Shown piece after piece: positions 7,932 to 16,338 of a DNA stretch of 48,069 bases. Origin of the DNA: an uncultured Bacteroidaceae bacterium (lineage in GTDB: Bacteria; Bacteroidota; Bacteroidia; Bacteroidales; Bacteroidaceae); NCBI GenBank assembly GCA_905233465.1, contig CAJOEI010000011.1:17979-66047 (forward strand), written 5' to 3'. The number at the start of each line of letters is the position of its first letter. The first letter of the stretch is position 1. A program made the position numbers and the translations under genes. Below the pieces are notes generated by a model. It saw only the letters and a list, made by a program, of their open reading frames with translations. It searched no databases and was not told where the DNA came from.

Positions 7932-9878
7932 TCATCTGACGCCACTGCCACCGCCGCCGCTGAAGCCGCCACCGCCACCGAAGCTGGAACGGCCGCCACT
8001 GCCGCTACGACGTGCAGCTCGTTCACGTGCTATGCGGGCAAGGCGCTCAGCATCGGTCTCGTAGTTGATGGTGCGGTGGGCAGCATCCATGATGCTTGAC
8101 GAGAGGGCGCTGTATAGCACTGCCGACGACTGGTCGTCGAGGATTCGACGAGTGAGTTCGTCGAAGGCCTGCAGGTCAGGAGCAATGCGTTTCATGTCAG
8201 CGCGCACCTGGTCAGCAATGCCGAAGAGTGTGGCAAATGTGAGATATTCTTTCCACAATGTCACCTCCTGCAGGGCACGTTCAGCCGAGAGAGTGAAGTC
8301 TTTAAGATATTTCCAGAAGCCATACACCTGTTGGGCATCGTCCTTCTTGACTTGCTTAGCACGCAGTTCGACACCATTGAGGTCACGCAACTTGCGTGCG
8401 AAGGAGCGTACGGCAACAGGATCGTTTTTCACCAGCTGCTTGAACTCCTTGGGCTGCAGCAGATGGTCTTCGCCTGCAGCCTGGTAGAGCAGTGAATGCA
8501 GATTGGCCAGCAGGCGCTGGTCCTCGCTGCTGTTGCCGAGCGTGGAGAATGCTGTTTGTGGATTAGTGATGCGGAAGAGCTGTTCCATCTCGCCTTTGGC
8601 ATTCTGCGTGTAGTCAAGAGTGATGAGCTTCCGGTCAACAAGACGCAGCACGTATGCTTCCACGAGTTTCATCTCGCTGCCGTCGATACCGCTCTCCATA
8701 GCGCGGAGAATGCGTCGTGATTGCAACAGGTTGCCACCCAGAGGTGGTTCGTAGAAGTATTCAGGAGCATCACCCAGCATCTTGCGTATGCGGCGGCGGT
8801 CGCTCCAGCGGCGTATGCTCTTGCCAAAGAGAGCGTAGATGATCAGGAACAGCGGCAGGCCGATGCAACACAGGCCACCAATCACAGCATAGAGGATGCG
8901 TTGCCACATCGGAGTGTCGTCGCCACCGAACAGGGATGCCAAGCTGCCGTTGCCCTCGTCATTGTCGGGATAGTCACTGTCGATGAAGGCCAACTCCCTG
9001 ACATCCTTCTCAAAGCTCTTGTCGGGATAGGTCAACGTGGGTTCGAACAGGCCTTTCTTGAAGCGGCACATGACGATCATCTTGTCGTCCTGACCCATGC
9101 TCTGTGATGTCTGCGCAACGATGCGTCCATCGTTGAACTTGATGTAGCCATAGAAGCCGAAAGCCCATATTGAAGCCGTGTCGCTTCCGAGAGTGTCCTG
9201 CAGGACATACATATCCTCTAACTTGTAGTATTGTACTTGAGTTGAGTCATCACGGTCCATGACGCGGAGCACTCCCTCCTTCACGTCGCATTGCTTCTCC
9301 ATGATAGGCACCACGAATAGGCTGTCTGCAGTTCGAGCCATCACTCTCTTATAGTCGGACGGGTCAAGATAAATGATGATGCGTGCATCTTCGGCAGGTG
9401 GGTTGGCAGCCTGATAGAAATTGTGGTTGAAGCCGTCAAAGTCCGAATAGCCTTTGACCAATCCCTTGACGACATACTCCACGATGTAGGCGTGATAGCC
9501 GCTGGAGCCTACGCCCCAGCACAGTTCTTTGCCGTCGGCCACCTCGTTGATGCCGCAGTGGAAGGCTTTCTGCGAGCGGGAACGGTTGACTTCCCAACCA
9601 TTGTCGTTGACGTATGTAAATATCGTGTCACGACCATCGTCGTTTTTGCCTTCTTCCCACACCTGCAGGTCGCTGACATCCATGTCGCCCATGTTGTACA
9701 TCTTTATGAAGCACTCTGTGCCGTCGTTGCCGATGGTCATATAGCGCTGTTCCTGTATCTCAGCAGAGCCGTCGCGATGCAGCGTGACGAACATATACAG
9801 ACTGTCCAGCGTATGCTGGGCGGCTGCCGGAATAGCAGCCAGACATGCGATGAGAAGAGAAATGAATAGTCTGTTCAT
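7932..9878 (-). CDS. DUF2207 membrane protein, paralogue 2
   Basis: 648 residues from the ATG at 9878 (MNRLFISLLIACLAAIPAAA signal peptide); an in-frame ATG 21 bases upstream is less likely because it would put polar residues before the signal. The order of parts matches its neighbour: an extracytoplasmic domain with the shared SSGYHAYIVEYV motif, a membrane segment near 340-365 (ILYAVIGGLCCIGLPLFLII), a cytoplasmic region with FYEPPLGGNLLQ, and a Gly-rich end FGGGGGFSGGGGSGVR. The two genes share HTLDSL just after the signal peptide and YDPP/YEPP-type motifs, so they are a tandem duplication. LemA lies immediately upstream in the same direction, a pairing seen in many bacteria. Confidence 0.88.
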   Translation of the reverse strand: MNRLFISLLIACLAAIPAAAQHTLDSLYMFVTLHRDGSAEIQEQRYMTIGNDGTECFIKMYNMGDMDVSDLQVWEEGKNDDGRDTIFTYVNDNGWEVNRSRSQKAFHCGINEVADGKELCWGVGSSGYHAYIVEYVVKGLVKGYSDFDGFNHNFYQAANPPAEDARIIIYLDPSDYKRVMARTADSLFVVPIMEKQCDVKEGVLRVMDRDDSTQVQYYKLEDMYVLQDTLGSDTASIWAFGFYGYIKFNDGRIVAQTSQSMGQDDKMIVMCRFKKGLFEPTLTYPDKSFEKDVRELAFIDSDYPDNDEGNGSLASLFGGDDTPMWQRILYAVIGGLCCIGLPLFLIIYALFGKSIRRWSDRRRIRKMLGDAPEYFYEPPLGGNLLQSRRILRAMESGIDGSEMKLVEAYVLRLVDRKLITLDYTQNAKGEMEQLFRITNPQTAFSTLGNSSEDQRLLANLHSLLYQAAGEDHLLQPKEFKQLVKNDPVAVRSFARKLRDLNGVELRAKQVKKDDAQQVYGFWKYLKDFTLSAERALQEVTLWKEYLTFATLFGIADQVRADMKRIAPDLQAFDELTRRILDDQSSAVLYSALSSSIMDAAHRTINYETDAERLARIARERAARRSGSGGRSSFGGGGGFSGGGGSGVR

Positions 9879-9884
9879 AATGAA

Positions 9885-9998
9885 TAACACACAATTCATA
9901 ATTCATAATTCACAATTGTTGCACAGATACTATAGAACCGTTAGAGCCTATAGTCGCTTGTATGCCTAATTGTGGATTACGAATTATGAATTGTGGAT
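9885..9998. repeat. AT-rich repeat pair between LemA and DUF2207 genes
   Basis: Two runs of AATTCATAATTCA-type units (9890-9915 and, in inverted sense, 9966-9998) flank a short unique stretch. They can fold on each other and may act as a weak attenuator or be simple repeat debris. Confidence 0.45.
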
Positions 9999-10007
9999 AA
10001 AAAGTTA

Positions 10008-10574
10008 TTATCCTATTTTCTGGTCAGGGAAGAGGTTGGGTGCCTGACGCTTTTTCTCGTCGTCAATCTTGAGGTACTCAACGACGTCGAAGTGCAGCAT
10101 ACCGGCTATGATGCTTGACGGCCACTGGCGCACATAGCGGTTGAGCTTGGTGGCGCTGTCGTTATATACCATACGGCTCATGCGCACTTTGTCCTCATAG
10201 CCGTTGATGTCGTTCATCAGGCTGACATAGAGCGGATGCGACTTGAACTCGGGGTAGTTCTCGGTGAGCACCATCAGGCGGCTCATAACCTCTGCAAAGC
10301 CGCTGTTGGAAGCATTGACATCCTCGGCTGTCTTGATGGCTGACGGGCGGCGTGCCTCGATGGTCTTGATGATAGTGTCGCTCTCCTTCTGTGCAATCTC
10401 GCGGGCAGCACCGGCAAGGTTGACAAGGGCATCCCAACGAGAGTTCAGCTGAACCTCAATCTGACTTAGGGTGTTCTTGCACAGCTCGTCCAATCTCACG
10501 AGCTCACGCTGGGTGGTTATAAACCAGTAGCCTACAATCACCAGCAATGCAACAATAATAATAGTAGTAATCAT
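10008..10574 (-). CDS. lemA: LemA family protein
   Basis: 188 residues, the usual length. One N-terminal membrane segment (about 3-19, TTIIIVALLVIVGYWF) is followed by an all-helical domain that starts with ELVRLDELCKNTLSQIEVQL and has the family's LVNLAGAAREIA and LTENYPEFKS segments. Members are anchored by the N-terminus with the helical bundle outside the cytoplasm; the biochemical role is unknown. It stands upstream of the two DUF2207 genes with a repeat-filled gap of 129 bases, and 32 bases after yigZ. Confidence 0.93.
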   Translation of the reverse strand: MITTIIIVALLVIVGYWFITTQRELVRLDELCKNTLSQIEVQLNSRWDALVNLAGAAREIAQKESDTIIKTIEARRPSAIKTAEDVNASNSGFAEVMSRLMVLTENYPEFKSHPLYVSLMNDINGYEDKVRMSRMVYNDSATKLNRYVRQWPSSIIAGMLHFDVVEYLKIDDEKKRQAPNLFPDQKIG

Positions 10575-10606
10575 AATTATAGATTTTAGGATTAATAAAT
10601 TGCAAA

Positions 10607-11209
10607 TTAAGAATTGGTGTCTACGCTGACCCCATCAACTTTATCCAGTCGTTGGCGCAGGCGTGGCATGAGTGATGCCCTTTGACGCAGACGCATGGTG
10701 CAATCGTTGTCAAATGACTGACATACGATGACTGGCTCCTCTTCCTTGATGATGCGCATGACGGCATTCATCAATGTGTATTCAAAGCTGATGTCAATCA
10801 CTTCGTCCACTGTGCGCTCAACAATCTCAGCGGCAGCAATGGCTTCACCAGCTGCTGCCTTATAGGCTTGTATCAGTCCTGATGTGCCCAGCTTGACACC
10901 GCCGAAATACCGCACCACAATGATGAGAATATCAGTCAGTTCGTTGCTGTTTATCTGCCCGAGGATGGGTTTTCCGGCTGTGCCGCTTGGCTCGCCATTG
11001 TCGTTGGCGCGGAACGTCGTGCGCTCATGGCCAAGCATATAGGCATAGCACACATGGCGTGCATCGTAGTACTGCTTCTGATGTTCATCCACGAGTGCTT
11101 TCACCTCCTCCACATTACTTACAGGGAAAGCGAAGGCAAGGAACTTGCTTCGCTTCTCCGTATATGTGCCCGAGGATGGGGCAGAGATGGTAAGGTAGGT
11201 GTCGGACAT
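10607..11209 (-). CDS. yigZ: YigZ/IMPACT family protein (UPF0029)
   Basis: 200 residues. The N-terminal UPF0029 domain shows EKRSKFLAFAFPV, DARHVCYAYML and NDNGEPSGTAGKPIL, the signature of the family, followed by VVRYFGGVKLGTSGL. The C-terminal half (about 140-200) is the small ferredoxin-like second domain found in the bacterial members. The family is related to eukaryotic IMPACT, which modulates translation, but the bacterial role is unsettled. It sits between a DUF1015 gene and lemA, all on the minus strand with short gaps. Confidence 0.92.
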   Translation of the reverse strand: MSDTYLTISAPSSGTYTEKRSKFLAFAFPVSNVEEVKALVDEHQKQYYDARHVCYAYMLGHERTTFRANDNGEPSGTAGKPILGQINSNELTDILIIVVRYFGGVKLGTSGLIQAYKAAAGEAIAAAEIVERTVDEVIDISFEYTLMNAVMRIIKEEEPVIVCQSFDNDCTMRLRQRASLMPRLRQRLDKVDGVSVDTNS

Positions 11210-11248
11210 CGGGATGGGGTCCGCTGTGATACAGCGGCATACTGGACA

Positions 11249-12496
11249 TTAGCTGAGTTTGTGCACGACAAGACCGCTCCTGAGTTTCGGCTCAAACCAT
11301 GTGGCTTTGGGTGGCATTATCTTGCCGCTGTCGGCAATGTCCATGATTTGTTGCATCGATACAGGATAAAGAGCCAATGCTGCGCGCATCTCACCACTAT
11401 CCACACGGCGCTTCAACTCACCGAGACCACGAAGGCCACCGACGAAGTCGATGCGCTGGCTTGAACGCAGGTCGCCGAGTTGCAGGATGTCTTGCAGTAT
11501 GAGGCGACTGGAGATGTCCACATCGAGCACGCCGATGGGATCGGTCTCGTCGTAGGTGCCTTCCTTGGCCGTGAGGCTGAACCAGTGGCCATCGAGATAC
11601 AATGAGAACTCATGCAGGTGCTGAGGTTTGTATATCTCTGTTCCTTTATCTGAAACGATAAAGTTCTGGCGCACAGCATCCAAGAACTGCTCGCTCGACA
11701 AGCCATTTAAGTCTTTGAGCACGCGGTTGTAGTCGAGGATAGTGAGCTGCGAGGCTTGGAAGGCTACGGCCATGAAGTAGTTGTACTCCTCATCGCCGCG
11801 ATGGTTGGGATTCAGACGTGCCTTCTCTGCACCCACGAGGGCAGCAGCTGCCGAACGGTGGTGACCATCGGCAATGTACAATGCTGGCATCTTGGCGAAC
11901 TCAGCTGTTACGGTCTGGATGTCGGCAGTGTCGTTGATAACCCAGAACTGATGGCGGAAGCCGTCAATAGGAGCGATGAAGTCGTATTCCGGCTCAGTGG
12001 CGGCATAGCGCTCCAGGAGAGTATCAAGCACCGAATTGTCTGGATAAGCAAAGAAGACGGGTTCCATATTGGCGTCGTTGACGCGAACATGTTTCATGCG
12101 GTCTTCTTCCTTGTCGCGACGCGTCAGCTCGTGCTTCTTGATGACACCGTTCATGTAGTCGTCCACGTAAGCACCTATGACAAGGCCATACTGTGTCTTG
12201 CCGTTCATTGTCTGGGCATAGATATAGTAGTGCTCGTCCTTGTCCTGTACGAGCCAGGCGTTGTCCTGGAACTTCTGGAACTGGCGTGCAGCCTCCTCAT
12301 AGACGCGCGGGTCGTACTCGCTTGTTCCTTCGGGAAAGTTTATCTCCGGCTTGATGATATGATAGAGCGACATCTCGTTGTCGCCTGCCTCGGCACGTGC
12401 CTCTTCAGAGTCGAGGACATCATACGGGCGGCTCTCAACCCGCTCCACGAGGGCCTTCGGCGGTCGAAGACCACGGAAAGGTTTTACTTTTGCCAT
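11249..12496 (-). CDS. DUF1015 family protein
   Basis: 415 residues from the ATG at 12496 (MAKVKPFRGLRP); the 8 extra codons upstream in frame come from the repeat sequence in the gap and are unlikely to be translated. The family motifs PFRGLRP at the start, SRPYDV near 25 and LYIADGHHRSAAA near the middle are present. No membrane segment or signal is seen, so it should be cytosolic. In Bacteroides-like genomes this gene stands next to serA and serC, as here, which suggests a link to serine metabolism; this is inference from position. The reaction is unknown. Confidence 0.9.
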   Translation of the reverse strand: MAKVKPFRGLRPPKALVERVESRPYDVLDSEEARAEAGDNEMSLYHIIKPEINFPEGTSEYDPRVYEEAARQFQKFQDNAWLVQDKDEHYYIYAQTMNGKTQYGLVIGAYVDDYMNGVIKKHELTRRDKEEDRMKHVRVNDANMEPVFFAYPDNSVLDTLLERYAATEPEYDFIAPIDGFRHQFWVINDTADIQTVTAEFAKMPALYIADGHHRSAAAALVGAEKARLNPNHRGDEEYNYFMAVAFQASQLTILDYNRVLKDLNGLSSEQFLDAVRQNFIVSDKGTEIYKPQHLHEFSLYLDGHWFSLTAKEGTYDETDPIGVLDVDISSRLILQDILQLGDLRSSQRIDFVGGLRGLGELKRRVDSGEMRAALALYPVSMQQIMDIADSGKIMPPKATWFEPKLRSGLVVHKLS

Positions 12497-12504
12497 ATTC
12501 TTTA

Positions 12505-12702
12505 ATTGAACATTGAACATTGACCATTGAACATTAAGCTGGCGCGGAGCTTATTTGCATTGACCATTGAACTTTGAACATTCGTCTGCGGCACCTATGC
12601 TTGGGCCGCTTCTCAGAACCAGTTTCGACAATATGTAAACGCCTTACACTCTGTTAGAATCTGGTTGTCTGCCCGCATAATGGTCAATGTTCAATGTTCA
12701 AT
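12505..12702. repeat. 198-bp element bounded by 24-bp perfect inverted repeats
   Basis: The gap between DUF1015 and serA is bounded by two perfect inverted copies (12505-12528 and 12679-12702) built of CATTGAA units, with another partial copy near 12563-12587. The interior has no reading frame of note. No target duplication is evident. Related CATTGAACATTGA runs occur at 24482-24510 and 42603-42625. Confidence 0.6.
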
Positions 12703-12713
12703 GTTCAATGGCC

Positions 12714-13631
12714 TTAGTTTACTTGGAACTTCGTTATCCCATCCCTCAGGAAGCCGACTATCTGGTGGGCGGCGGCGATGCCGGCGTTGACGTTGGCCTC
12801 TGAGGTCTGGGCACCCATCTTCTTCGGGGTGGTGAAGTAACGGCCTTCGAACTTAGCGAAGTCGGCATCGGCATCAGGCTTGATGTCGGTGACGTACTTC
12901 AAGTCTTCACGCTCGGCGAGGAGAGCCAGTAGTTCGGGCTCGTTGATTACCTCCTTGCGTGCGGTGTTCACGAGGATGCCGCCCTTCGGGAGCTTGCTGA
13001 CGAGCTCGCGACCGATGCTCTGCTTAGTCTCAGCCGTGGCGGGGATATGCAGACTGACGATGTCGCTCTGCTCGAAGAGCTCGGCGGCAGAACCGACAGC
13101 CTTCACGCCAGCAGCCTCGATGACGTCTGCGGGACAGTAGGCATCGTATGCCAGAACCTCCATGTCGAAGCCCTTGGCTATGCGTGCCACGTTGCGTCCT
13201 ACGGCTCCGAAAGCGAGGATACCGAGACGCTTGGCCTTCAGTTCGGTACCACTGGTGCCGTTGAAGAAGTTGCGCTTGGCATATACCAGCAGACCGAATA
13301 CGAGCTCAGCCACGCTGTTGGCGTTCTGGCCGGGTGTGTTCATGGCCACTACGTTGTGGGCGGTGGCGGCGGCGAGGTCGATGTTGTCGTAACCGGCTCC
13401 GGCGCGGACCACGATCTTCAGCTGTTTTGCAGCGTCAAGCACTTCGGCATCCACTTTGTCCGAACGGATGATGAGTGCGTCAGCATCCTTAACGGCGTCG
13501 AGCAGCTGTGCCTTCTCTGTGTATTTCTCCAGCAGGGCCACTTCGTAGCCGGCTGCGTCAAACACTTCCTTTATGCCCTTCACGGCCACGCCGCTGAAAG
13601 GCTTTTCTGTTGCGATTAATACTTTCATCAT
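12714..13631 (-). CDS. serA: D-3-phosphoglycerate dehydrogenase, short form
   Basis: 305 residues; oxidises 3-phosphoglycerate to 3-phosphohydroxypyruvate with NAD, the first step of serine synthesis. It is the short form: substrate- and NAD-binding domains only, no C-terminal ACT domain, so serine feedback through ACT is not expected. The NAD site reads LGILAFGAVGRNVA (about 142-155); RAGAGYDNIDL and NTARKEVINEPEL carry the catalytic Arg and neighbours. At the place where most members have the catalytic His (PHIG), this one reads PKKMGAQT, so Lys stands there. Two ATG codons lie in tandem at the start. It follows serC on the same strand, 134 bases away. Confidence 0.94.
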   Translation of the reverse strand: MMKVLIATEKPFSGVAVKGIKEVFDAAGYEVALLEKYTEKAQLLDAVKDADALIIRSDKVDAEVLDAAKQLKIVVRAGAGYDNIDLAAATAHNVVAMNTPGQNANSVAELVFGLLVYAKRNFFNGTSGTELKAKRLGILAFGAVGRNVARIAKGFDMEVLAYDAYCPADVIEAAGVKAVGSAAELFEQSDIVSLHIPATAETKQSIGRELVSKLPKGGILVNTARKEVINEPELLALLAEREDLKYVTDIKPDADADFAKFEGRYFTTPKKMGAQTSEANVNAGIAAAHQIVGFLRDGITKFQVN

Positions 13632-13642
13632 TTCTATTTTAG

Positions 13643-13754
13643 GATTTAAAGATTTTATATTTTAGGATTTATTGCACCTTTGAATTCATAGTTTGCTGAA
13701 TTGAGAGAGTATCGGGCAAAAGTAACTAATCCTTAAATATAAAATCTTTAAATC
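13643..13754. repeat. 20-bp perfect inverted repeat flanking the serA promoter
   Basis: Arms 13643-13662 and 13735-13754 (GATTTAAAGATTTTATATTT and its complement) flank 72 bases holding the probable serA -7 box. The left arm would be in the 5' untranslated RNA. Confidence 0.6.
13716..13724 (-). promoter_or_regulatory. Probable -7 box of serA
   Basis: TACTTTTGC on the minus strand, about 85 bases before the serA start. No TTTG at the standard distance, where the right arm of the inverted repeat lies instead. Confidence 0.45.
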
Positions 13755-13765
13755 ATTAAATTAAA

Positions 13766-14833
13766 TTAGTGCAACTTTTCAAATTCCTTCATGCAGGCAA
13801 CGAGGGCGTTGACGCCTTCGATGTCCATGGCGTTGTAGCAGCTGGCACGGAAACCGCCTACGTCGCGGTGTCCCTTCACGCCTACCATGCCCTTGCTGGT
13901 GGCGAAGGCCATGAACTCATCCTGCAGATCCTGGTATTCAGGCTTGAGGACGAAGGTGATGTTCATGCGAGAACGGCTGTCCTCCTCGGCTGTGCCTACG
14001 AAGAGCTTGTTGCGGTCGATCTCGCCATAGACGATCTCTGCGCGCTGGATAGCCAGCTTCTCCATGGCAGCCACACCACCCTGCTTCTTGATCCATTTCA
14101 GGTTCTGCAGAGCGCAGTAGATGGGCACCGTCGGAGGTGTGTTGAACATAGAGCCCTTGCTGACGTGTGTCTGGTAGTTGAGCATCGTCGGAATGGGGCG
14201 GCTCACCTTACCGAGCAGGTCTTCCTTCACGATTACGAAGGTGACACCGGCCATGGAGAGGTTCTTCTGTGCACCGCCGTAGATGAGGCCGTACTTGCTC
14301 ACGTCGATTGGACGGCTGAAGATGTCGGAGCTCATGTCAGCAACCATAGGCACTGGGCTGTCGAAGTCCTTCAGGATCTCTGTGCCGTAGATGGTGTTGT
14401 TGGTGGTGATGTGGAAATAGTCGGCATCTGTGGGGATAGTGAAGCTCTTGGGGATATAGGTGAAGTTCTTGTCCTTGCTGGAAGCGACCTCCACGACCTC
14501 GCCGAAGAGCTTGGCTTCCTTCTCGGCCTTGGTAGCCCAGACGCCGGTGTTCAGATAGGCAGCCTTCTTCTCGAGCAGGTTGTAGGGCACCATGCAGAAC
14601 TGCAGACTGGCACCGCCGCCAAGGAAGATTACGCTGTAGCCCTCGGGGATGTCCAGCAGCTCCTTGAACAGAGCCACGGTCTCATCTACAACGGGCTGGA
14701 AGTTCTTGGCGCGATGGCTCATTTCCATCAGCGAAAGGCCGCTGCCTTCGAAATCGAGGCAGGCAGCTGCGGTGGCCTCCATCACCTCGCGTGGGAGTTT
14801 GCTGGGGCCGGCATTGAAATTGTACTTTTTCAT
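13766..14833 (-). CDS. serC: Phosphoserine aminotransferase
   Basis: 355 residues, standard length. A pyridoxal-phosphate enzyme that converts 3-phosphohydroxypyruvate and glutamate to phosphoserine and 2-oxoglutarate, and usually also serves vitamin B6 synthesis. The N-terminal [10 protein letters not shown], the phosphate-binding LGGGASLQF (near 73-81), [12 protein letters not shown] and the PLP lysine in [12 protein letters not shown] (near 195-206) are all present, as is the C-terminal [15 protein letters not shown]. It is the first gene of the serC-serA-DUF1015 series. A probable promoter lies 50-80 bases upstream. Confidence 0.97.
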   Translation of the reverse strand: MKKYNFNAGPSKLPREVMEATAAACLDFEGSGLSLMEMSHRAKNFQPVVDETVALFKELLDIPEGYSVIFLGGGASLQFCMVPYNLLEKKAAYLNTGVWATKAEKEAKLFGEVVEVASSKDKNFTYIPKSFTIPTDADYFHITTNNTIYGTEILKDFDSPVPMVADMSSDIFSRPIDVSKYGLIYGGAQKNLSMAGVTFVIVKEDLLGKVSRPIPTMLNYQTHVSKGSMFNTPPTVPIYCALQNLKWIKKQGGVAAMEKLAIQRAEIVYGEIDRNKLFVGTAEEDSRSRMNITFVLKPEYQDLQDEFMAFATSKGMVGVKGHRDVGGFRASCYNAMDIEGVNALVACMKEFEKLH

Positions 14834-14882
14834 AATGAATAAAGTTATGAGTTAGTTGAATTTGTTTATATCTCTTCAAGTC

Positions 14883-14913
14883 GCAAAAATACGTTGTTTT
14901 CGCGAAATAACAA
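14883..14913 (-). promoter_or_regulatory. Probable serC promoter
   Basis: On the minus strand TATTTTTGC (14883-14891) with TTG (14911-14913) 19 bases upstream, giving a 5' leader of roughly 45 bases before serC. Confidence 0.6.
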
Positions 14914-14943
14914 GCGAAAAAACGAAATAATTTACCAAATACA

Positions 14944-14969
14944 CAAAAAAAGCCGTGACATCACGGCTT
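14944..14969 (-). terminator. Intrinsic terminator overlapping the end of the helicase gene
   Basis: On the minus strand AAGCCGTGA/TCACGGCTT arms (14961-14969 and 14950-14958) are followed by a run of seven T. The last two codons and the stop codon of the helicase lie in the first arm. Confidence 0.8.
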
Positions 14970-16259
14970 GCTGAGTTCAACGATAGTTCGCTGACCTTTG
15001 ATTTTCTGACCCTCAACGCGTCGCAACACGTCGCGAGCGCGCTCAGCCTTGATAGCTGCATACGCCCAGTGGTCACCCACATCCACACGCCCAAGCTCGT
15101 CGCGGCCAAGGCCTCCAACCTTGGAGAGGAAGCCCACGATGTCCACGCGGTTGATTTTGTCCTTGCGGCCGCGGCCTATGTACATCGTTGCCCAGAGAGG
15201 GTGGGGCATAGCCTCGTTGCGCTCAGGCGTCAGTGTGATAGTCTCGCCACAATTGATGTCTGGCGCACTCTCTTCCGGACCGAGCAGCATCCACACGTCG
15301 CCCTGACGGTCCCAGCGTGCTGTGCGTCCGTTGCGATGTGTGAAGTCATCTGGCGTGGCAGGCAGATGATAGTGAATGACATGCGCCACGGCTGGTATGT
15401 CCAGCCCTCGGGCTGCAAGGTCGGTGCTGACGAGCGTCAGGGCAGCACCACCCACGAAGCGATAGAGCTGGCGTTCGCGTTCACGCTGTTCCATACCGCC
15501 ATGATAAGCGCTCACCGCAAAGCCTTCGCGACGTAGATAGCTGGCCACGCGTTCCACGCTCTCGCGATGGTTCACGAACACCACACTCTGTTCGCGTCCT
15601 AGCTTACGCAGCAAGGCATCCAGCGTTTCGAGCTTGTCCTTCTGTGGCGAGCGCACTATGTGCATATGCAGACGGTCGTCAGCGTCGTCGCTGAAATCCA
15701 ATCGCTCGAAGTCTTTACCCACAAAGGCAGGAATATCCTCGGAGTCGGTTGCCGAGAGCAGGAAGCGTTTCTCCAAACATGGCAACATACCTATCACCTC
15801 GGCCATTTCGTCGCGGAAACCCAGTTCAAGGCTCTTATCAAACTCATCGATGACAAGAATGCTGTATTCTTCGCCCCTGATGTTGCCCTTGCGCAGGTGG
15901 TCGGATGCACGTCCTGGCGTTGCCACGATGATGCGCGGCTGCAGTTGACGCATCGTGCGGTGTTCATCCATCGCCGGCCGGCCACCGTAGCATGCCATCG
16001 CTGCGATGTCACATCGTGTGCGCTTGATGACATCCACCGTCTGAGCGGCCAGTTCGCGCGACGGCACGAGCACCATCGCCTTTGTCTCCTTGCCTGATGT
16101 CAGGATGGCTATCAGCGGCAGCACATAGGCCAGCGTCTTGCCGCTGCCTGTGGGTGCCAGCAACACTGCTCCACGACTGCGACGGAAGGCTGCGATGGCC
16201 TCCGTCTGCATGGCGTTGAGCGCATCAATTCCCAGATATGATAATTGTTCTTCAAACAT
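14961..16259 (-). CDS. DEAD-box RNA helicase, DbpA-like
   Basis: 432 residues. Helicase core with the Q-motif region (MQTEAIAAFRR), Walker A APTGSGKT (about 36-43), PSRELAAQ, the Walker B box as DEFD rather than DEAD, SAT, VSTDLAARGLDIP and HRNGRTAR. After the core a C-terminal domain (about 360-432) with INRVDIVGFLSKVGGLGRDELGRV looks like the DbpA RNA-binding domain, which directs E. coli DbpA to 23S rRNA. A role in ribosome assembly is therefore likely; the symbol is left blank because the match is by pattern only. An intrinsic terminator begins inside its last codons. Confidence 0.9.
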   Translation of the reverse strand: MFEEQLSYLGIDALNAMQTEAIAAFRRSRGAVLLAPTGSGKTLAYVLPLIAILTSGKETKAMVLVPSRELAAQTVDVIKRTRCDIAAMACYGGRPAMDEHRTMRQLQPRIIVATPGRASDHLRKGNIRGEEYSILVIDEFDKSLELGFRDEMAEVIGMLPCLEKRFLLSATDSEDIPAFVGKDFERLDFSDDADDRLHMHIVRSPQKDKLETLDALLRKLGREQSVVFVNHRESVERVASYLRREGFAVSAYHGGMEQRERERQLYRFVGGAALTLVSTDLAARGLDIPAVAHVIHYHLPATPDDFTHRNGRTARWDRQGDVWMLLGPEESAPDINCGETITLTPERNEAMPHPLWATMYIGRGRKDKINRVDIVGFLSKVGGLGRDELGRVDVGDHWAYAAIKAERARDVLRRVEGQKIKGQRTIVELSKP

Positions 16260-16270
16260 AATATGTGGCT

Positions 16271-16310
16271 AAAAAAAGAAACACACGGTAGCGTCATTGC
16301 CGTGTGTTTC
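16271..16310 (-). terminator. Intrinsic terminator of the TPR-protein gene
   Basis: An 11-bp perfect stem (16278-16288 with 16300-16310) followed on the minus strand by TTTTTTT. It stands between the TPR gene and the helicase gene, so the helicase needs its own promoter. Confidence 0.85.
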
Positions 16311-16338
16311 TGAAAATAAGCTATTGATGTGTGTATCT

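Noticed and set aside
12497..12520. Longer N-terminus for the DUF1015 protein (start at 12520)
   Set aside because: The extra residues are encoded by the CATTGAA repeat and the conserved protein begins at MAKVKPFRG.
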